This document shows, piece after piece, positions 42,001 through 56,523 of a stretch of 64,000 nt of DNA (position 1 is its first letter; the number at the start of each line of letters is the position of its first letter). Source of the stretch: Pegea sp. RAD2-039 (lineage: Eukaryota > Chordata > Thaliacea > Salpida > Salpidae); contig JAQGEQ010000048.1 of the NCBI GenBank assembly GCA_034620365.1, forward strand, positions 1,550,001 to 1,614,000, read 5' to 3'. Below the pieces are notes generated by a model. That model was not told the DNA's origin. It worked only from the letters and a program-made list of their open reading frames with translations, and made no database searches. Position numbers and translations under genes: made by a program.

Positions 42001-42469
42001 GACCATGTCATTTGTGATGTCACCAAACCAATTCCAGTTGTTTCGAAGTTTAAAGCGCGGTTTGTGGAATTTAAATTCAAAATAATTTACATAAAAATTG
42101 AATTTTTTTTTAGAATTGTTGTTTTTGACGATACAATCCCAATAACTGAAGGATTTCAATTTGAACTTCATCATAAATCTACAACCACACCAGCCACCAT
42201 TTGTAAGTTGATGGTTCTGTTGGACAAGTTAACTGATGAAGTCATTCAGAAGAGACCTCGAATTTTAAACAAAGTGAGATCTGAGATGATTTCAAAATCA
42301 TTTTTTTCATTATTTTATTTGAAAGGGAGGAAATGCTTTCGTGAAAATCAAACTTTACCAAAAGATCTGTATGGAAGAGTACGACACACTGAAAGATTTG
42401 GGAAGGTTTACGTTGAGATATGGAAGTAGAACTGTCGCTGCTGGAATACTTGTCAAAATAATATCCTAA
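39091..42469 (+). CDS. HBS1L: HBS1L-type translational GTPase
   Basis: Ten exons: 39091-39513, 39572-39685, 40790-40936, 40989-41169, 41219-41396, 41453-41618, 41667-41816, 41866-42059, 42114-42273, 42326-42469. All phases agree and give 618 residues. HBS1L with Pelota (Dom34) dissociates stalled ribosomes in no-go and non-stop decay in the cytosol. The start MSRHRNIRK matches the family start MARHRNVR and is followed by an acidic Asp/Tyr tract. An HBS1 N-terminal domain lies at about residues 55-95. GTPase motifs are complete: GHVDAGKST (about 198), RGVTMD, DAPGH and NKLD. EF-Tu-like domains 2 and 3 follow, ending in LGRFTLRYG and TVAAG. NKLD replaces the commoner NKMD and still fits the NKxD consensus. 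Most introns are 49-58 bp; intron 2 (1.1 kb) holds a LINE relic. Confidence 0.96.
39930..40400 (+). mobile_element. Decayed LINE reverse-transcriptase fragment in HBS1L intron 2
   Basis: Pieces in several plus frames resemble the finger and palm region of non-LTR reverse transcriptases. They are a KGDRN..LNY stretch (about 39992-40020), a FG.....[12 protein letters not shown]-like stretch (about 40105-40165) and FAFDSVSHP (about 40220-40245). It has many stops and frame changes, so it is an old copy. It runs in the same direction as the host gene and does not touch exons. Sequence from 40400 to about 40720 ends in AATAAA-like repeats and may be its 3' UTR, but I cannot show this. Confidence 0.65.
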
Positions 42470-42615
42470 TTTTCATTCATACACAATTTATTTATTTTAG
42501 TTTTTCTTTCTGTATTTTCCTTCTTTTGGAGGTTTTCAGATTTCTTTCTAGATTCGGCTTCTAAATGAAATTATTAACACGAAATAATTTAAAAACTAAG
42601 TTTTATTAGTTGAAG

Positions 42616-42621
42616 AATAAA
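42616..42621 (+). terminator. Polyadenylation signal of HBS1L
   Basis: AATAAA about 147 bp after the stop codon at 42467-42469, the first canonical copy downstream. Confidence 0.5.
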
Positions 42622-43947
42622 TATTGTTGCTTAACCTTAAAGAGCTTAAGAATTTAATTTTGAAAAGTTAGTTTAGTAATTTAGAATATTTAATTTTAAG
42701 TGATACTTCATATCTTTTGCAAAATATTTTCACAAAATTGGAAACATTTGGAGTCAAAGTTGGCGAAGTAGCTTCATAGTTTCATTGTCTTGAAAATAAA
42801 TATCTTGCAAAATAAAAGTGATGTTGAATCAATCCTTTGGTATTTACACAATTTGTAGTTACATTTGAAGTTACAATTGATAAATTCTTATGAATGAAAA
42901 TTAGATTAACCTAAATAAGAAAAAATATTCATTTAAAAGTCAACAAATTGGCATCTAGTCAACAGTTTTACTTTCAAAGTTGTTGTAACTTCTTCTTCCA
43001 ATATTTATACAAACATTAAATTTACATTTAGTTAGATTTTTTTTTAATTGAAATAAAGAGCTGATCTATATGGTTGACTAAATATAAATTTCTTATAACT
43101 ATTATAATAATATTAAGTTAAAAACGTAATGAAAAAAATCATTTTCTTAGTTTTAAGAAATATGCAGTATTAAGATTATTTCTTAATTTTAGAATAAATT
43201 TATTTGAAGATTGTTAAACCTTCTTAACTAGTTTCAGTCAGAAATTATAATTGAAAAGAGTTATTCTAAAAATCTAAAGCAGAAAATTTGCAAACTTACT
43301 TTATGTCTATGAGAGGTCTTAAAAACCGACAAAAGTTGTGTACCAAACTGCAAAACAAATGTTTTCCTATGATTTATAAAAGTCAGTCAATCAAGTTTTG
43401 TTTCAATTTTAACAGTGTCTTCTCAAAAACCACAAAAAACAAACAATTACTAAACAATTTTTTATATTGTATGACTAAAAGTGTCCAACAAGACTCTCTT
43501 AAGATTATTTCTAAACTTAAATTTTTACAGCAAAAGTTATCAGCAAGTAATCATACTTTTGATGCAATTATTGATTGATGCAGAAAGCTAAAATTAAAAT
43601 TTGTAACTGTTTACTGGTTGCCAGTTAACTAACTTCTTCAGTTCATTTTAATTTTATGGACACTTTTATTCAAATTTAAATGAATTGAAATGATTACTTA
43701 ATAAATTTAGCTTTGATAACATTCCTGATTTTGTGACAGTTTATCAACTAACTGATACTTTTTCTAAAACTTATTAGTTATTAAAACTTTAAAGAGTTTT
43801 TTTTGAGGTAAACCAAAGAATTTTTAAAATAGAAGCAAGCTTATAAAAGAATATTATTGATTTTTCAAAAACATTTATAATTTGATAAAACTGTTCATTT
43901 CGTTTTGAAAACTTTATTTGTAGATTCTATGAAAAAAGTAATAGTTG
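42622..43947. other. Intergenic, AT-rich
   Basis: No gene I can support. One plus-strand open frame of 96 codons (43288-43578) is rich in Lys, Asn, Gln and Ser, matches nothing I recognise and has no ATG at its first codon. Confidence 0.5.
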
Positions 43948-43978
43948 AATATTTATTTATTTATTTATTTATTTATTA
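43948..43978. repeat. (ATTT)n microsatellite tail of the LINE
   Basis: About seven tandem ATTT units; AAAT units read on the LINE's own strand. It marks the 3' terminus of the element. Confidence 0.85.
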
Positions 43979-44889
43979 CAATAAATGTGAAGGAGGGTGC
44001 CTAAAAAGAGCACCTCTCGCTAACACACATTCTCACAAATTAGATCTATTTGACGTGTAAACGAAAAAGCATATGACAATGAAGAACTGCACAGAATCAT
44101 AGTATTGTAAAAGAGAAAAATTCACAGTTTAGAAATGGCAATGTTGGCGATATTATAACAATTCAGCTTTTTCTTGAACAGCATAAGTGATTTTGACATG
44201 ACAATCTCTGATGGCAGATTGTTCCATGTACTGATTATGCGGTATGAGAAAAAACTTAATCTGGTTAACGTAGCTGGTGGAGTGGGCTTATTAAGATGTA
44301 ATTTATGTCTTCTAAGTTGATATAACTTGAGGGAGGGACTAATGGAGAAAAAGTCATCAAACTGAAGATCAATTAGGTTGTGAATAATTTTAAAAATCAG
44401 AATAAGGTCGTATTTGATTCTTCGGATTTCCAAAGAATCTAGATTGAAGAAGCTGAGACGATGGTTATAACTCCCGTATTTGATATTAAGTTTCCTGCAA
44501 ACCAATCTCGTAAATGTTGCCTGAACAGATTCGATTTTTCTGATATCACCAACTTGATATGGCATCCATGCACTGATATTGTATTCAAGAATAGGGCGTA
44601 TGTACAGTTTGAAAAGGTTGACGAAAAACCATGGATCTTTAGAATTAAAAGTCTTTATGATGAGGTGGACAAGCTTGATAGATTTTCCAAAGATTCTGGA
44701 AACATAACTGTGCCATTTGAAGTCAGATGTCAGAGTAATGCCGAGGTCTATGACTGAGGATACTCGTTCAAGAATGGATCCATTGATGTAGTATTGGTTG
44801 CTGAAGTTGGCCGCTGGCTTACGGGAGAATGTTATAACTTCAGACTTTGTTGGCTGGATTTTAAGTTGCCATATGTGAGTTCTCTGCAT
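43948..44889 (-). mobile_element. 5'-truncated CR1/Jockey-like LINE: 3' end of ORF2, 3' UTR and tail
   Basis: An open frame (44889-44122) of 255 codons covers the part of ORF2 after the reverse-transcriptase core. It has the thumb (WQLKIQPTKSEV), then VIDLGITLTSDFKW, then YIRPILEYNISAW, then ESVQATFTR, and a C-terminal FFSYRIISTWNNLP, all typical of CR1/Jockey-type ORF2. The frame has no stops, so this copy is younger than the other LINE pieces here. The catalytic YxDD region is missing: the element starts just downstream of it. After the stop comes a UTR of about 120 bp, a short hairpin (43993-44013) and a tail of ATTT/AAAT units (43948-43978), the usual end of this LINE class. Confidence 0.85.
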
Positions 44890-46230
44890 TAAAACAAATT
44901 CATATTAATCTTTTCTGAAGAAGTTAAAACACTTTTCATTGCGGATTATCACCAATGATAAATATATCAAATAAAAGCCTGAAAGAACTGATTGCATTTT
45001 GAATGTTTTTCAAACTAGTTTTGATAATGAGAACAGTTAGCCAATAATCTTTTGCTAAATCTGGTTTTGCATTTAACAATGTATTTGTCAAGTTTTGATT
45101 TATACAAACTTAGAAGTTTAAAATTTATAAACTTAAGTTGTAAATATTTGCAAATTAAAGTTGAAACTTTTTTATTGACAAATTTTATTTGTTTTTGATG
45201 AGTCATCAAAGTTTGTGTGAGATGTAGTTCACGAAAGATAAGAAATTACAACTTTAATCTTTTATTGCTAGTAGGTTAAAAATCAATTTTTTTCAATTTC
45301 AAAAACAATAAAGTTTTTTTTTAACATATTACATCGAATCTAGAAATGTTTAAAACTTTTTTTAAGCTTAGAATTCCCAGTGGATGACTGTAGGAAGTTT
45401 TTTGGAGTAGAATTGAACCAATACAAATGCAAAAGCTGATGATTAGAAAGTTTAAAACATAAAATTTGAAACAAGTCTGTAAGATGATTGGATATTTATA
45501 ATAATCAAATAAATCGGAAAGTTGTCATTTGAGTGCAAATAGATATTTGGTGAAATTATTTGATACATAAATGATGTTTGCTCATCTACTTCAGATAAAT
45601 GTAAACTGAAATTAAATCATTCAAAAAATTGAAGTCAAAATGAAATTATTTTTCTTGTCTCCAAAAACGGAGTTGAAAAAATAATCTTTGTTTTGACTTT
45701 TTTTATTCCTGAATAACACTTGTAGTTATAAAATTATTTTGTTTGTTTACATAAGTTGAATCCGAAAAATGTTGACTTTTCGTTTTTTCATAAACATGTT
45801 GACATCTGGTGGTATAAATTCGAAGAAAACTTTGACACAAAAACACTTTCAAGTTATTTATTACATTCAAAATCGCATAAATGAATTTTTTTAGTTCTTT
45901 TAAATTTGTTTATAAAATTCTATTTTGTTTAAAAAAGTCAAAATTTCAATAGAATGTGAATCAAAAGTTAAAATCTCTCAAAAAGATTCTTTTGAGTCGT
46001 AAGCTCAGTGATTTAGTATCTCAATCCACAAAATATAAACAAAACTGCGGTTTAGAAAAAAAATGGAAGCTTTATTCAAAAGTTCTGTAAAAACACCCAA
46101 CAAGCAAACCTACGAATAATAAAAGTGGTTCTAGCTGACAGCGATTTAGTTGAAATGGAAACATAAAACCATCTGACACCAAGCAGGGGGTTAAAATAGA
46201 AATAAAAGAAATCAGCTTCTGATATATTGC
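44890..46230. other. Intergenic, AT-rich
   Basis: Nothing recognised between the LINE's truncated 5' edge and the 3' UTR of GABARAP. The minus frame at 45015-45209 is low-complexity. Confidence 0.5.
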
Positions 46231-46235
46231 TTCTG

Positions 46236-46241
46236 TTTATT
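46236..46241 (-). terminator. Polyadenylation signal of GABARAP
   Basis: AATAAA on the minus strand, about 86 bp after the stop codon at 46329-46327. Confidence 0.6.
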
Positions 46242-46326
46242 TGAATCAACGTTACAGGAACCTTTGCAGCTGGAAAGGTTGTTTGTAGACAATTGCAGAC
46301 AAAAGCAAAAAAAAAGAGATTTGAAA

Positions 46327-48764
<2,438 letters not shown>

Positions 48765-49390
48765 CTCTTATTGTTATTGGATCTTCTTTAATGGATTTTA
48801 CCATGGTTTTGATAATGACTTCGACCTAGGCAGCTTAAGGAGGTACTAATAAATTATTTTGTCCCTTAATTAAATCTTCAAACTTTAACCCACCATCATT
48901 TAATTTCCATTTAAAAAAACAAAATTTCCTGCCATTGGAAACTTGGGTGTTTTCAACTTCTATGATTTCAAATAAGCTCATCGCGCCAACTACTTGTTTA
49001 AAAGTAGTTTAGTTGATTCACAACTAATTCTTGAATCCATTATAAGCATAAATATATGGACGTTCGTTTCAAGTTAGATATAAATTCTTCTAAATTGAAT
49101 CCTAACCTTAAAAAAGATATTCTAAATTTTGATTTCGTTCAATATTCGTTTACTTAAAAAGTTTTTTTTAGATACTCTATTTCTCATGCGAAGACTCTCT
49201 ATATAAGCACACTATTAAATCTTTGCAATATCGACACTTTTTTCTCTGACCCCGTATTGCTTTCAAAAAATATTATTAGTTTTTTCTCATCTTAACTTTG
49301 ATGACTTCTTACAGACTGCAATCTTTCCTAGGTTTTCAGGGTTGCGCCATTCAAAAATAACCCGATTACAATTTTTAAAAAGATCCAGTA
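48765..49390 (+). mobile_element. Heavily decayed LINE fragment (endonuclease end and linker)
   Basis: Plus-strand pieces resemble the second half of a LINE endonuclease domain. A DFxxxWFDNDFDLGSL-like stretch (about 48790-48840) is followed by FKLDINSSKLNP, then KKDILNFDFVQYSF (about 49075-49155), then linker-like sequence to about 49390. Many stops and frame shifts are present. The order agrees with the better-preserved copy at 36-37.8 kb. The call rests on motif order only. Confidence 0.4.
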
Positions 49391-51304
49391 GTTAAATAGT
49401 ACCATAATATATATAATATTTAATATATCATCACTAAATCATTAGTAAATATTAACTCATACTAATTAATAAATTAAAATATATATATTTTTTTAATTTT
49501 AGGTACAAATAACATCATTTATTTCTTTATCACTAGTTTGTGTTTTATAATTATTATTTTCTCTGGATTAGAAATAACAAATTTAAAGTAATAACTAATT
49601 TATTCACAACGGTATTTTCCAAACATATAATTTTTAAAGATTATTAATAATTTAAATGTTTCAACTGAAAAATAAAATTCTGCAGATAAATATTTGAATA
49701 TTAGTTTATATGAAATCTCTTATCTCAATAATTTTTCTCTGAAGTTTTTTCATATTTAAAAAAAATTGTAAACTAAATAATTCATTTTTTTAAAAATGTT
49801 CAAATTTTCAAAATATTTTTAATCGATTTATTTCAAAAGTTACAAAAAACAGCTTTAAAACTATTTTTTATTAATTTTTAATAAAAACAGAACCAGTAAA
49901 AAAATAATAAAATTTGATGTAATTTCAGAACATAGATTGCTTCAGGCAATATTCTTCTTTCGATAAAATACTAAACATCATTTACTTCAAATTTTAGCAG
50001 TAAAGAGAGCAGAGTGAAGAAAGGAATTGTTAACAGCTATTCTACCTAATCGATTGTTTCAACTTCTTACCTTCAGTTTGTAGTGCCTCCATGGAGGATT
50101 GTAGTTTCAGATGTTTTCAGTAAATGAAGACTTTAAAATTTTAACAAAAGTATTTTTGAAAGGATTTTCAATAGGAAATAGGATCTCAAATTAATTTTAT
50201 TTTGAAAAGTTTAGCTTTTGGTTTGCTTCATTTTGAAATATTTTTTGTTATTATCAAGTCAATTTTAGATCATTTATTCACGTTGATTGAGTTGATCAAA
50301 TTAACTTGTATACAATTTTTATTCGTGTGTTTAATTTGTTGACATAATTATCAGCAATTTATTATAATAAATAAACAGTTAAATAGATTTTAGGATCAAA
50401 TCAAAAAACTTAAAAGCATTTGTAGTAACTTACTAAATCTTTATACAAAACTGCAACAAGTTTACAACTAAGTTTTTTATGTAAAAAATAACACAAACAT
50501 AAAACAAATTTGTAGCTTCTTTGTAACTTTTTGTTATTTGCATTTAACTCAGTTTAATTTTCATTAAGGATATAAATTTAGCTTAATTGACTTTTTATCA
50601 TTGATTTTATTTATAAAATCTTTTAGATTAAATTTATTCGCAAATGAAAGTCTATGTGAAGACTTTACAGCCATCAATATCTTTCTCAAATATCAATCAA
50701 AGTCCAAAAGTTAAATTGATTTTTAACGGATTTTCAGTCCATATTAAATTATCTCATTCTAAGGTTAGTAGAAAACAGATATCAAATTTATTTTAAGTCA
50801 CCAATTTTTATGAATAATAAAGTCTTGTAAATAATCGATTTGCTTATTTATTTTCTGAAAGTTTTTTTCTTAATATAGAAACTAATTTCTTGCGAATTAT
50901 TGATGAACAAAATTAGGAAAAATGAATCATGAATTTTAGTTGACCCAGCAACAAATGACCTTAGATTATAAACATTTGTTCTGAAATCTAACCAAAAATT
51001 TGTTATCATAAGTTTAGATAGAAATCGTAATTTTGTAATTGGTTGATAAGATATGAATCATTTAAGTTTGGAATTAGATAAACCCTATTTCGTTTTATGT
51101 TCTGTTTATTAATAATATTTTAATAATTTAATAAGTTTGTTTGACATTTAATTTTAAAATAAATACAAATTTTTAGATGTTTTATTTTTGATCTGAATTT
51201 TTGTTCGATTTCAGACCATGAGAAATGTTTACAACGAATTTCTTTGATTTTTTAAACTGAGCAGATTATTATCAAAGCCTCAAATTTTCGCATCAAATTA
51301 TCGG
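49391..51304. other. Intergenic, AT-rich; upstream of the claudin gene
   Basis: No gene recognised. The claudin promoter should be at the right end. A 12-bp perfect palindrome sits at 50086-50097 in otherwise ordinary sequence. Confidence 0.5.
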
Positions 51305-54300
51305 ATGGTTGCTGGAGCAATTCAATTAACCGGTTACATTCTTGGAGTAGTAGCGTGGGTGGGGATGATTGGAACGTGTGCCTCGCCTGAATGGAGGAAG
51401 AATAGTCAAGGCAACTCAATTATGGCAACAATACAAAGGTTTTCGAAATATAATTCAATCAGATATTCTTTTTTAAATATTATTTCATAATTGAACCAAA
51501 ATGGTCAAGAATGTTTCTAATCTTAATCTTTCTAATTTTGATCTTTAGTTTCTTGATCTTTTTGATATTTATTAAATTCTGTTCATTTTAATCCACATAT
51601 TTCTAATCTTAATCTTTCTTATCCTGATAAACTCAATCCTGATCTTTATTTCTTAATCTCTTTATTTTATTGATATATTTTATTGTTTTTTAATTTCATT
51701 TCATTTTTGTCATATATTTTTTTTACCAAAATATTTGAACTAATTGTTTTTTTAAATAATCAATTTGATTCAATTCTAAAAACTTTGATAACTCATTAAG
51801 TTTTTATCGTTTTATATTAAAGTAAGCTTTGTTAAATATATTCTTAGAGGTTGATATTTTGATCTAGTTACGACGGTTTATGGCTGAGATGTAAATCATT
51901 CCCTGATGGAAACACAAATTGTGTCAAATATAAAGCTTTTTATGTTGGACTTTCTAGTAAGTTTTTCACTTCTTTATCCTATTTATTTTTTACGATTTCT
52001 GTGAAAAGAAAGTTTTGATTAATAGATTACAGAACCCATTGGCAAAGTAAATTTTAAAAAGTAAGTAAAATGACCAAAGAACATGACCAAATTTAAATTT
52101 GCAATAAAAATGCAAATTTTTACATTTGAACTTTATTCTTCACTTAATTCCAAGTTTACAACTATTTACTCAGTTAAAATATGAAACTAGTTCTGAGCTA
52201 TTCAATTGTAGTTATTAAAAGTTATATTTGTAGAAAAAGTTGTTATGGTTTCATTGAACAATTCAAAGACTTACTTTATTGTGAGTTTTATCTTGAAATT
52301 AAATTGGAAATGGTATAAGTGAATATTTTAGAAATGTATCTTGAAAATCTTACAATTGAATGACTGCAAATTGAGCAAAGCATTAAATGTACTTTTAGAA
52401 ATTAGGATATTTTTACTTTTTAAAGACTTTCTTATAGATCTAAATTTGTTACATTTTATATTACATCGTTCATAAGGATATTATTTAAGACAAATTTTAA
52501 TCTTAAAGAACATTTGCATGGTAATATTGTAAGGTAGCGCAATAATAGCTTTGATTTATGATTTTTTAGTGAAGTAAAGCAGAGTTCAAAAGCTAAAACT
52601 CTAATAAAAACTCAGTTGTTTTAATTTTTGACCTTGATACTCAATTCTGTATTATGTTTCATCTTTTTGTTTGTAGAAACTTTACAAGTTTGCAGATCAT
52701 TAATGATTACATCATTGTGTTTGGGATTTATTGGTGTCATCATCACTTCTTGTGGGTTGAAATGTGTCACATTAGCGTCTAATCATCAACGAGTAAAAGC
52801 AAAAGTTGCTATCGTTGGAGGATTTATGTTTGGTGCTTCAGGTTCACGTTCTATTTTGCTACATTTCAAAATAAATTTGTGATCTTAACTACTTACAAAA
52901 TTAGCTGCTGAACTTTCTGTGATAATTTGTTTTTTAATTTCCTTGTTTTTAGCCGTTTTTACTGGAGCTGCAGTTTCTTATTATGCTCAGGGGGTAGTTC
53001 AAGAGTATTACAATCCTTCTCTTTCAACAGGATCTCATTTTTACTTAAGATTTGAATATGGATACTCACTATTTGTTGGTATGATTATAAAGTTTGATGT
53101 TTTTAGGATTTGATTTTAATGTTTTTGAGTCATAGTTTAGTAAATTTAACATTTTAAATCAATTTTTTTAATGACAGCAATCATCAAAGCTGTGAATACT
53201 TTTGACATTTTATAGTTTAATTGTCGATAAAAGTTGTTGATTCTCAAATCAAAATAATTGCAACTAAAATCAATACATTTAAAGAACAATGGAGAAAAAT
53301 ATTGATGCAAAAATATAAGAAGTTAATTTAAGACATTTTTTTGAGCCTTTTTCCAAAATATTCTTGAAAATACTCACTAGAACTTTACTTGTATTCATTT
53401 TCATCGTTACAAATTTAAACCTTTCTATCTGACCTGAGGCTATTGTAAGAAATAATATTGAAAGAAATTTTATGATTTCTATTTTTTTACATTTTTACTT
53501 TTGAACCAAATGTAAAAATGCCAAAATAGATTAAATCCTTATTTAATGTTTTATATATTTTTAACGTTATGTAATATTCTAAGATCGATATAATTCATAA
53601 TTGTTGTTCAAATTATAAACAGAGTTTTCAATTAAAGTAATAAACTGTTTCAACAAAATATTTATCATTTTTAGCATATTGTTGTATATAGCTAATGACA
53701 AAATCTTTCCTGCACTAATTTATAAGTTAAACAAAAGTTAATTTATCTATTAACTTTATTGACAATTTTAGCAATTATCTTCTTTTACATTAGGAATTTT
53801 TAAAAAGTCTTAAAGCTCTATAAGCATTTAGAAAAAAAATTAATTTAAAATTTGGAAATATTCTACCAGGTTCATATTACTTGATTTGATTCAATCAATA
53901 TTTTTATGAAAAGATTGAAATATCATTTATAGCATAATTAAAATCATAAGACTAAGATAAGATTTAAACATAAATTTGAACAGACAAATGTTTTTTATAG
54001 GATGGGCAACTTTGGTAGTTGGAATTGTAAGCAGCATGCTTATTATAGGAGGTAGTGTCGCCATTCACATAAAAAGATCTCAGTCCCCAGAAGCACAACC
54101 TGTCTCTATCCTCACCAAGCCTCCAGCTGTGCCTTTGCATAGTATCTACAGACTCCCAACGACTCATCTCAACAACCAATCGCAACATAGACAGGTTCGA
54201 ATCAGTAAAGCCCCGTCGTCGGCGTCTTCATCAAAAAAGTCATCTAAGAGAGACAATTTTGTTGTGAATAATGAGCTTCGAGCTTCTCAAAGAAGTCGAA

Positions 54301-54356
54301 ATATCTTTTCACTAAACAGTTCTCAAAGTCCAGAAAGGTTTCAGGAATATGTCTGA
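51305..54356 (+). CDS. Claudin with C-terminal PDZ-binding Tyr-Val
   Basis: Five exons: 51305-51438, 51868-51956, 52677-52841, 52953-53078, 54001-54356; phases agree, 289 residues. Claudins are four-span membrane proteins that form tight or septate junctions and set paracellular permeability. Span 1 covers about residues 6-27. The first extracellular loop has the family signature GLW (48-50), Cys53 and Cys63. Span 2 (LMITSLCLGFIGVII), span 3 and the second loop QEYYNPSL (claudins have QDFYNP) are followed by GY.LFVGWA in span 4. The cytosolic tail of about 100 residues is Ser/Arg/Lys-rich, longer than in most vertebrate claudins, and ends EYV, the class of C-terminus that binds ZO-type PDZ proteins. 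Introns are 111-922 bp. Intron 1 contains a 20-bp direct repeat. Confidence 0.95.
51514..51619. repeat. 20-bp direct repeat in claudin intron 1
   Basis: The same 20-base pyrimidine-rich word occurs at 51514-51533 and 51600-51619, within a run of looser TCTTTAAT-like words. It looks like local slippage or duplication; no function is suggested. Confidence 0.7.
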
Positions 54357-56520
54357 AAGAAAAAGTTTTCAGATTCTTGAAACTCATCAGCATAATTGAA
54401 TCAAATTTTTTTGTTTCAAATTTTTTTAAGCTAAATTTACCAAAAACGATTTGTCGAAAATATGCAAACTAAGAGAAAATAATTAGAGGTGTTTTCTTAT
54501 ATTGTAAAATTTATTCTAAATTTTTTATTTAAAGTTTTAACGGAAAATGAAAAATAATTTAATAACCTCTAAGATAGAAACGTACTGAATTATTGATTTT
54601 AGAATTAAATTTTTGCGGAGCCTAATTTGATAATTGTTTTCGTCAATAAACTTAGTAAGACTTTGAGAAAACTTGAGATTAAACAAGTTTTTGAAATATA
54701 AAATCTGTTTTATGATTTTATTAACTTTTTTGGATCAATGGTATTGATCAGATGAATTATTTTTTACTTATGATAATAATAAACTAATCACATTTAATTA
54801 TTTTTTAAATATTAAAGAAACTGGAAAATAATAAACTGAAATTACCTTTGTTATTTTTTGATGATGAGTTTATTCAGAAGTTTTTTCAGCAAATTATTTT
54901 TATTTCAGATATCATCAACAATTTCTTTTAGCATTTTGAAATAATTCAAAATTAATAAATTAGCTTTTTTTCAATTTGCAATCAATTTTGTGCAAATCAA
55001 AATGTAAATGAAGACAAAAGCAATATTTGTAATTAAACCAATTGTGGTTAAAGTCACTTATATTTGAAAAGGAAATCGCTTGTTGTTCGAAATGTTACCT
55101 TTTCTTATTTTTCACACATTTTGTGAATTAGTTTTCAATTAAATTTCGAAACTAGTTTTGGTGAAAATCGATTGGGTTAAGTTTATTACTTAAAAATAAT
55201 TATTATCGATTAGTTGAAAAACTAAACCATAATTTAAAAAACGATTTCATAAATATCATTCTGCTAAGACAATACGAAAATGGCTGGTTTTTACGCAATA
55301 GAATAAAATTAATAAATTTGCAATCAGAATGAACTTAAAATTTCTAAACTTTCATTCGAAAAATTATTTTCTATTACGATATTTAACAAATCGTAAATTA
55401 CAATTTAAACTTTAATCGTTAGACAGAATTTGATTAATTAAAAAAATGATATCAAACAAATTAACTTTTACAACAGAAAATTGAATAATCGAATAGTCTC
55501 TTAAAATTCACAAAAATTAGTTCAAAAACAACTTTTATTGAAATACATCAGAGAGTTGGAAATTAAGTACCAGTCACCATATGTCAACTGAAAGTAATTC
55601 ATTTTGTTCAGTTTAAACAAGTTTGAAAAATGTGAAATATTCACCGTATTCACGTACATCAAATAAATCAGACTTTATCAAATTTTTAAAGATTGAGGCC
55701 CCAGATTTTTCAGTAAAATAACCATAAGAATTATTGATAAAAAATGATTCAAAATTTTAATTGACAATTTTCTAACAAAAAGCAGCACATCAGAAAAAAG
55801 TCGAATAATCGGTTTCTATAAATTGAATTTTAACAAACTGGTCACTTTTCAACTTCAACTATTTCTTCTTTATTAAGAATTATTATTATTAGGACAAATG
55901 AAAATGATTTCCAAGAGAAGTTTGTCCAAAAGCATATTATATTTTTAATTAAATATAAAAAATAACCTTTCAACTTTAAGCCTAAGATTTTGTTACGAAT
56001 TGAGGAATAAGAGTTATATAATAGTCTTCAAACAAGCCTTTAATAATTTTAATTAAACAAAGAATGTTATTATAAAGACATTTGTTATAAATACAATGAA
56101 ATTTACTGAAATATATGGATAAATATTCTAATATATCAAATTATAAATAACGCTATTAGATTATACATACAACAGACTTTATAATCAACAGCTTGAAGTT
56201 TTAAATAAAGCTTATATACGCTACTGAAAGAAAATATGCAATATAAACAAAAAACTTAAGTAAAAATTTATTATTAAAAATAATTTTGTAGTTAAACTGA
56301 AAGTAGTTCATTAAAATTAAATATCTTGATAAATAATAAATTTAAAAGAGATCTGATTGTAAGGTTTGAAAAACTGGCATAAAGGAAAATTATTGCTGAT
56401 GTTTAATAGTATCCAAAAACTAAAGCTATTATAAAAAAGCTTAGCACTATTGACCAGAATTAACTGCTACCGTCAATTCAATTTACAATTACGGTACTGA
56501 TTTTTATTTGCAAGTTTTTT
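54357..56520. other. Claudin 3' UTR and AT-rich intergenic sequence
   Basis: An AATAAA at 54645-54650 may end the claudin transcript. Beyond that nothing is recognised. Confidence 0.5.
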
Positions 56521-56523
56521 TAA

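Noticed and set aside
41866-42429. A 187-codon frame in the HBS1L region
   Set aside because: It reads through two introns. The spliced exons restore the HBS1L domain 3 sequence.
43288-43578. Plus-strand open frame of 96 codons
   Set aside because: Low-complexity residues, no family resemblance, non-ATG opening and no neighbouring exons.
50086-50097. Perfect 12-bp palindrome CCTCCATGGAGG
   Set aside because: Single occurrence with no associated gene or repeat; a chance event at this length over 64 kb is quite possible.
53964-54188. Minus-strand open frame opposite the last claudin exon
   Set aside because: Antisense shadow of a confidently assigned coding exon.
54194-54203. tRNA B-box-like word GGTTCGAATC
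   Set aside because: It lies inside the last claudin coding exon, and no acceptor stem or A box can be folded around it.
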